DNA from: Thalassotalea agarivorans
GTDB lineage: Bacteria; Pseudomonadota; Gammaproteobacteria; Enterobacterales; Alteromonadaceae
Reading direction: 5' to 3'
Length of the DNA stretch: 64,000 bases
Assembly: GCF_030295955.1 (NCBI RefSeq)
Contig: NZ_AP027363.1
Coordinates: 1,922,001 to 1,986,000 of the forward strand
Shown here: positions 59,127 to 64,000 of the stretch, piece after piece
How positions within the stretch are numbered: the stretch's first letter is position 1
Layout: each line of letters begins with the position of its first letter
Translations under genes and position numbers: made by a program
Notes under the pieces: model-generated
What the model was told of the DNA's origin: nothing
The model's input: only the letters and a program-made list of their open reading frames with translations
The model's database searches: none

Positions 59127-60482
59127 TTAAGCGCTATAGCGGCGTTGCAAATATTCAAATACAGCACGTATACCAAAGGCTTCACCGCCTTTTGGCTTGC
59201 CCGGCAACGCTCGGTTGTTAAATGCCATTATGTCGAAGTGGAGCCAATTAGTGCTCGCACCGACAAAATGTTGTAGGTAAAGCGCCGCCGTTATCGCGCC
59301 GCCAAATGGACCAACGGCACAGTTAGAAAGATCGGCAATATCACTTTTTAGCAAGTCGTTATACGACTGGAACAGTGGCATTTGCCAAACAGGATCATCA
59401 ACCGCGTCGCCAGCTTCAATAAGCTCATTAGCAATGTTTTTGCTAGTTGAGAAAAAGCCTGGTAACTCAGTACCAAGTGCCACCCGCATTGCGCCAGTTA
59501 ATGTGGCAAAATCAATAAGCAGATCAGGTGACTGGGTTTCGGCTTCAGTAAGCGCATCACACATAACTAGTCTGCCTTCGGCATCTGTATTGTCGATTTC
59601 AACCGTTAAACCTTGGCGTGTTTTAATCACATCACCTGGTCTAAATGCATTTCCTGCAACTGCGTTTTCAACAGCAGGTACTAGCACCCTCAAACGCACT
59701 GGCAAATTGGCTGACATAATGAGTTGTGCAAGACCAATAACATGGGCACTTCCCCCCATGTCTTTTTTCATTTGTCTCATACCTGCAGCAGGTTTCAAAT
59801 CTAGACCGCCACTATCAAAACAAACGCCTTTGCCCACTAATGTGACTTTGGGCGCATTTTCATCGCCCCAAGTTAAATCTAATAATCGAGGTGCATGAAC
59901 ACTCGCGCGGCCTACCGCATGAATAGTTGGATAGTTTTCAGTTAATAATTCATCGCCAACGATTTCAGAGAAATCGCCAGAAAACTTAGCTGCTAGTGCT
60001 TGCATCGTTTCCGACAAATGCTCTGGCATCATATCGCCTGCAGGCGTATTCACTAGATCGCGCACCATAGCCGTTGCATCAAATAGTTGTGTTGCGGTAT
60101 CGATAACTGCCTGATTCTCTAGCGCTAACGTAGGAAACGTGTTTGATTGTTCTAAGTAACGAGAAAAGCGATAACTGCCAGCTAACCAAGAAAATGCCGT
60201 CGCCAGTTCCGCGCCTTCGTGTGTCATCAGTTGATAACTATTCGGTGGTAGTTTATTAACTAGATCACCTGTAGCGAAAAATTGATCAATGTTATTTGCG
60301 ACGCATAGCGCTAAAGCGATACGACCTGACTCACCAGGAATCGTAGTAACACCAGATGAAAAGTTGGTGTGAAGTAACCAATTTTGAACATGTTCTTCTT
60401 GTTCGCTTAACCAAGTGGCAAACGCTTTTTGCTCAATAACATGTAACGGTATGTCGCCGCTATTGGTAAGTAAAATTGTCAT
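59127..60482 (-). CDS. M17 family leucyl aminopeptidase-like protein
   Basis: A 451-residue dizinc aminopeptidase. The C-terminal catalytic domain has VGKGVCFDSGGLDLKP (Lys and Asp ligands), KKDMGGSAHVIG and NTDAEGRLVMCDAL (Asp, Glu ligands and the catalytic Arg). The N-terminal domain is divergent and close to the PepB-like branch. It is 18 bp downstream of the thioesterase gene, and 11 bp upstream of the alanine/glycine symporter gene. Confidence 0.92.
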   Translation of the reverse strand: MTILLTNSGDIPLHVIEQKAFATWLSEQEEHVQNWLLHTNFSSGVTTIPGESGRIALALCVANNIDQFFATGDLVNKLPPNSYQLMTHEGAELATAFSWLAGSYRFSRYLEQSNTFPTLALENQAVIDTATQLFDATAMVRDLVNTPAGDMMPEHLSETMQALAAKFSGDFSEIVGDELLTENYPTIHAVGRASVHAPRLLDLTWGDENAPKVTLVGKGVCFDSGGLDLKPAAGMRQMKKDMGGSAHVIGLAQLIMSANLPVRLRVLVPAVENAVAGNAFRPGDVIKTRQGLTVEIDNTDAEGRLVMCDALTEAETQSPDLLIDFATLTGAMRVALGTELPGFFSTSKNIANELIEAGDAVDDPVWQMPLFQSYNDLLKSDIADLSNCAVGPFGGAITAALYLQHFVGASTNWLHFDIMAFNNRALPGKPKGGEAFGIRAVFEYLQRRYSA

Positions 60483-60499
60483 AATTATTCCTGTCGTGA

Positions 60500-60928
60500 T
60501 TATCCGTCGAGCCTTGGATCCATATTAAGGCGTTTTATTTCTTCTTTTGTTTGGGATTCAAGCCCATCGAGGGTTTTACCATGTGGTACTGGTAGCTTGC
60601 TGTCTGGGTCTACTTTTACAAAGACAATATCGTCTGCTAGGCAGATCGTTTTCTTCGTTGCTTTGTTACGCATCAAACAAGTCACCGTAATCGACGTACG
60701 ACCGACGCTTTTCGTTTTCAAACCAAACTCTACAACATCACCCTGTACCGCTGGCGATTCAAAACTTATCGCACCAATATGTTTAGTTACAAGGCAATTT
60801 GTTTCTAACTGGCAAATTGCATAAATTGCCGCTTCTTCATCTATCCATTCTAATGCTCTACCACCAAACAGTGCATATGCATAGTTTAGATCGTTAGGCA
60901 TAACTAGACGGCGTGATAAAAATCGCAT
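60500..60928 (-). CDS. Acyl-CoA thioesterase (hotdog fold, YciA/BACH-like)
   Basis: A 142-residue hotdog-fold protein. LVMPNDLNYAYALFGGRALEWIDEEAA (about 8-35), with the catalytic-type Asp/Glu pair, and SFESPAVQGDVVEFGLKTKSVGRTSI are family signatures of acyl-CoA thioesterases. It would release fatty acids from CoA in the cytoplasm; chain-length preference is unknown. It may form an operon with the aminopeptidase and symporter genes downstream. Confidence 0.88.
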   Translation of the reverse strand: MRFLSRRLVMPNDLNYAYALFGGRALEWIDEEAAIYAICQLETNCLVTKHIGAISFESPAVQGDVVEFGLKTKSVGRTSITVTCLMRNKATKKTICLADDIVFVKVDPDSKLPVPHGKTLDGLESQTKEEIKRLNMDPRLDG

Positions 60929-61021
60929 GAATACCCCATCATTTATGGTGATTAGGTCAGTTCAACCCAATAAAGTAATAGCGTTAATTATATCAAGGAT
61001 TTAGCAAGAGATGTGAGGGAT

Positions 61022-61447
61022 TTACAAAAACAATATGTCAGGATCATCGATTTCACCGATTGCTCCTTGTGTGAGCGCCTGTTGCCGCTCTTGTTCGGTT
61101 AAAATATTAACCAAAGGTGTTTTACGACGTAGCCTTTTCATGCGCGGGCTATCTTCAAGTACGCCTTTTCGAAACCAATCGTGATTTTCTATGTTTTCAA
61201 GCAAACTTATCCACGTTAAATAACCACTGTAGTTTAACTTTCCCGTTTCTTTTCGAGCTTCAACTTGCTTAATTACATCAGCAACAAGTGCTGGTTGCGC
61301 AATAAGCTTTTCAACCATAGCTTGATGAATAACCAAAATTTGTTTGTCTATGTAATCGTCCCTTACGCCGCGCTTACTGACATTGTAAGGTCGGTTTCGC
61401 TTTTCTTGTCGTCGTTGACGTTGGCTTTTATACAGTGACATAACCAT
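61022..61447 (-). CDS. Hypothetical basic protein downstream of dnaE2
   Basis: A 141-residue soluble protein. The first 30 residues are strongly basic (KSQRQRRQEKRNRPYNVSKRG), as in nucleic-acid or ribosome-binding tails; the remainder is helical and ends acidic (IGEIDDPDILFL). No family is recognised. It begins 5 bp after the dnaE2 stop codon, so it is cotranscribed with the error-prone polymerase. An ATG two codons later is an alternative start. Confidence 0.75.
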   Translation of the reverse strand: MVMSLYKSQRQRRQEKRNRPYNVSKRGVRDDYIDKQILVIHQAMVEKLIAQPALVADVIKQVEARKETGKLNYSGYLTWISLLENIENHDWFRKGVLEDSPRMKRLRRKTPLVNILTEQERQQALTQGAIGEIDDPDILFL

Positions 61448-61452
61448 TTACC

Positions 61453-64000
61453 TTAATGAAAATCTCGAGAAGAACTTTGTATTTCACCTAATTGCTCTGT
61501 GATATCTTCTAAACGACCGGCAATAACATGTACAACTTGCTTTTCACGTTCCAGCACACCTGTGACCTTTAACACTTTGGCCGATAGAAAAGACTGCTTT
61601 TGCGCTCGAGCTGTTGCTACCCACACAACAACATTCATATTACCAGTTTCATCTTCAAGCGTCATGAAAGTAACGCCTGATGCTGTGCCTGGGCTTTGTC
61701 TACCAGTGACCACTCCAGCAACCTTAACTACGGATTGATGACGAATAGAAGCTAAATCCTGCGCACTTGTAGTGTCTGTTAGCAGCCCTGCTGACTTTAA
61801 CAAACCAATAGGATGATGATCTAAGCTTAAGCCCAAACTGGCATAATCTTCTATCAAGTTATCATGAGTATTAGGGGCGATGTCGATGGTTTCTTGCGAC
61901 ATTGCTTGTTGTGAAAAAAGGGGAAGTTCATCTTCTTTGTCCATCAATTGCCAACGCGTATTAAAACGATCGCCAGATAATGCTTGAAAACAATTAGCAC
62001 TCGCCAGCGCTTGTAATTCATTGCGCTTCAAGCCTAATGCTTTGATCTGAGCTAAACGTGTAAAACCTTCCTTTCCTCTTTTTTGCTCCAGTAGCTCACT
62101 TTGTTGCTCACTAAATCCTTTCACCAAACAAAAGCCTAAACGAAGACAAAACTGCCCTTGTTGATATACCAACTGATGATGCCAACGCGAATGATTAACA
62201 CAGACAGGCAATACTTGAATTTGATGGCGCTGAGCATCTTGAATAAGTTGAGAAGGAGAATAAAACCCCATAGGTAAGCTATTCAGTAACGCGGTATAAA
62301 ATGCTTGCGGGAAATAATGCTTAAGCCAAGATGAAACATAAGCTAAGACAGCAAAACTAGCTGAATGAGATTCCGGAAAACCATATTCACCAAAGCCACA
62401 AATTTGTTCAAAGAGTTGTTGTGCAAACCCTTCATCATAGCCTCTTGCTGTCATGCCGGTCACAAGCTTTTCTCTAAAATGTACAAGCTCTCCGTTGCGT
62501 TTCCATTTTCCCATTGCTCTACGAAGTTGATCAGCTTCTCCACCAGTAAAGCCGGCAGCGACCATAGCAAGCTTAATCACTTGCTCCTGAAAAATAGGCA
62601 CACCTAAGGTTCTCGCCAATACACTTTTTACTGCCTCAGAGGGGTATGTTACAGGTTCACTGCCATCTCTACGCTTCAAAAAAGGATGTACCATCCCCCC
62701 TTGAATAGGACCTGGGCGCACAATGGCAATTTGAATAACTAAATCGTAATAACATGCTGGCTTCAATCTAGGTAGCATGCTCATTTGTGCCCGCGATTCG
62801 ATTTGAAAAACACCCACAGTGTCTGCTTGCTGGATTTGCGCATAAACTTGTTTGTCATCCCCCATACGGGTGATATCAGCAATCGACAAGGTAAAACCAT
62901 AATGCTGCTTAACTAAATCAAAGGTCTTTCTTATCGCTGTTAACATACCAAGCGCCAATACATCGACCTTCAATAAGGCTAACGTTTCTAAGTCGTCTTT
63001 ATCCCATTGGATCACCGTACGTCCTTCCATGGCGGCATTTTCTACCGGTACCAATTCATATAATGGCCCTGACGAAATAACAAAACCGCCGACATGTTGA
63101 GACAAATGACGAGGGAACCCTTTAATTTGCTCAACCAGACTAACAAACTGCTGCCCCAGTTTTGTACTGGGATCGATGCCTAGCTCCATCACTTGTTGGT
63201 CCCACGGGCTATCTTTATCACGACGATTAATGTGCTTAATAAAAAAGGCAAGCTGTGTTTCGTTTATACCCAGTGCTTTACCCACTTCTCTGATTGCGCT
63301 TTTCAAGCGATAAGTCACTACGGTTGCGGCAATAGCGGTACGTTCTCTACCATATTTTTGATAAAGATACTGAAACACTTCCTCTCGCCTTTGATGCTCA
63401 AAGTCAACATCAATATCCGGTGGTTCTTGCCGCTCTTGTGATATAAAGCGTTCAAACAATACCGAAATTTGACGAGGATCTACCGCTGTAATTTCAAGGC
63501 AATAACACACCACTGAGTTAGCAGCAGACCCCCTACCTTGATAGAGAATCTTTTGCTTTTTAGCAAACTGCACTACATCATAAATGGTAATAAAGAAGTG
63601 CTCGTATTGTAATTGCTCAATCAAGATCAATTCTTTCTCAATGGTAGACTCAATCTCTGCAGGTACACCCGCTGGAAATCGTATCTGCTTTCCCTTTTTG
63701 ACCAGTTCCCGCAGATAGCCAATCGCTGTTTTTCCTTCAGGGATAAGCTCTGCAGGATATTCATAACGCAGTGACGACAGACAAAACTGACACTGATTAG
63801 CAATCGCTAAGCTTGCTTCAAGTTCGGTTTCAAGGAAGAGTTTTTGTAATGTAGAGATGGGCCTAAGCGACGCTTCAGCATTGCTCAATGCTTCTTTACC
63901 TAGCTGAGCAACTGTTTTGCCTAAACGAATTGCTGTCAATGTATGATGCAGTGGTAGTCGGCTTTTTTCATGCATCAGCACACCACCTGTTGCCACTGCC
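61453..64000 (-). CDS. dnaE2: Error-prone DNA polymerase DnaE2, C-terminal part
   Basis: At least 849 residues; the 5' end (most of the PHP domain) lies outside the window. The polymerase Asp pair is in PPDIDVDFEHQRREE and the third Asp in LLKVDVLALGMLTAIRK, so the catalytic triad is complete. A helix-hairpin-helix/tau-binding region and an OB fold (VKVAGVVTGRQSPGTASGVTFMTLED) follow. The start ATGGVLMHEKSRLPLHHTLTAIR is typical of DnaE2 and not of DnaE1. DnaE2 works with ImuA and ImuB in SOS mutagenesis; those genes would lie further right if present. Confidence 0.94.
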   Translation of the reverse strand, partial: AVATGGVLMHEKSRLPLHHTLTAIRLGKTVAQLGKEALSNAEASLRPISTLQKLFLETELEASLAIANQCQFCLSSLRYEYPAELIPEGKTAIGYLRELVKKGKQIRFPAGVPAEIESTIEKELILIEQLQYEHFFITIYDVVQFAKKQKILYQGRGSAANSVVCYCLEITAVDPRQISVLFERFISQERQEPPDIDVDFEHQRREEVFQYLYQKYGRERTAIAATVVTYRLKSAIREVGKALGINETQLAFFIKHINRRDKDSPWDQQVMELGIDPSTKLGQQFVSLVEQIKGFPRHLSQHVGGFVISSGPLYELVPVENAAMEGRTVIQWDKDDLETLALLKVDVLALGMLTAIRKTFDLVKQHYGFTLSIADITRMGDDKQVYAQIQQADTVGVFQIESRAQMSMLPRLKPACYYDLVIQIAIVRPGPIQGGMVHPFLKRRDGSEPVTYPSEAVKSVLARTLGVPIFQEQVIKLAMVAAGFTGGEADQLRRAMGKWKRNGELVHFREKLVTGMTARGYDEGFAQQLFEQICGFGEYGFPESHSASFAVLAYVSSWLKHYFPQAFYTALLNSLPMGFYSPSQLIQDAQRHQIQVLPVCVNHSRWHHQLVYQQGQFCLRLGFCLVKGFSEQQSELLEQKRGKEGFTRLAQIKALGLKRNELQALASANCFQALSGDRFNTRWQLMDKEDELPLFSQQAMSQETIDIAPNTHDNLIEDYASLGLSLDHHPIGLLKSAGLLTDTTSAQDLASIRHQSVVKVAGVVTGRQSPGTASGVTFMTLEDETGNMNVVVWVATARAQKQSFLSAKVLKVTGVLEREKQVVHVIAGRLEDITEQLGEIQSSSRDFH

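Overview
The window is chromosomal DNA from a marine gammaproteobacterium. The gene set (nrdAB-yfaE, yciB-yciI, folX-folM, recR, dnaX-ybaB, dusC, a liuR-liuABCDE operon, an mmsA/mmsB valine operon, AGCS and KefB-type transporters), the moderate A+T content and the style of the rRNA spacers point to Alteromonadales, probably near Colwellia/Thalassotalea. That placement is inference from protein resemblance, not from a search. I see no prophage, insertion sequence, integron or CRISPR array.

Layout. 1-2880: 3' part of nrdA, then nrdB and a YfaE-type ferredoxin (aerobic ribonucleotide reductase). 2881-7290: an 11-copy heptanucleotide array, an M24 peptidase, yciB-yciI, a secreted PQQ-type sugar dehydrogenase that overlaps the 5' end of a divergent membrane protein gene, and a small membrane protein. 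7430-9085: a NorR-type nitric oxide sensor. 9154-20349: housekeeping genes adk, htpG (behind a clear sigma-32 type promoter), recR, folX-folM, a secreted M1-like peptidase with a DUF6702-like partner, ybaB, dnaX (with an apparent programmed -1 frameshift site) and apt. 20484-21176: a 40-residue membrane peptide behind a perfect FNR-type palindrome, and a secreted Cys-rich EGKCG-repeat peptide of the HvfA metallophore-precursor type. 21342-23476: dusC and an iron-type alcohol dehydrogenase.

23480-30710 holds one complete rRNA operon on the minus strand: tandem promoters, leader boxA, 16S, tRNA-Ile(GAT), a decayed tRNA-Ile-like remnant, tRNA-Ala(TGC), 23S, 5S, and then a terminator present three times because a block of about 0.4 kb has been duplicated in tandem. 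30770-38876 (minus strand) carries gmhB and a valine/isobutyryl-CoA degradation operon: thiolase, mmsA, acyl-CoA dehydrogenase, two crotonase-family genes, mmsB and an SDR. 39116-41987 holds an Lrp/AsnC regulator divergent from a PrnB/IDO-superfamily gene plus a kynureninase-like gene. 42121-49025 is the leucine/isovalerate operon liuR-liuABCDE. The same 16-bp palindrome, TTTACG-N4-CGTAAA, lies upstream of both the valine and the leucine operons, so LiuR probably controls both.

49032-64000 carries an acyltransferase, a patatin-like lipase, an outer-membrane protein, a KefB-type antiporter, an RhlE-like helicase with a zinc-ribbon partner, an Ala/Gly:Na+ symporter, an M17 aminopeptidase, a hotdog thioesterase, and the 3' part of dnaE2 (error-prone polymerase) followed at 5 bp by a small unknown gene.
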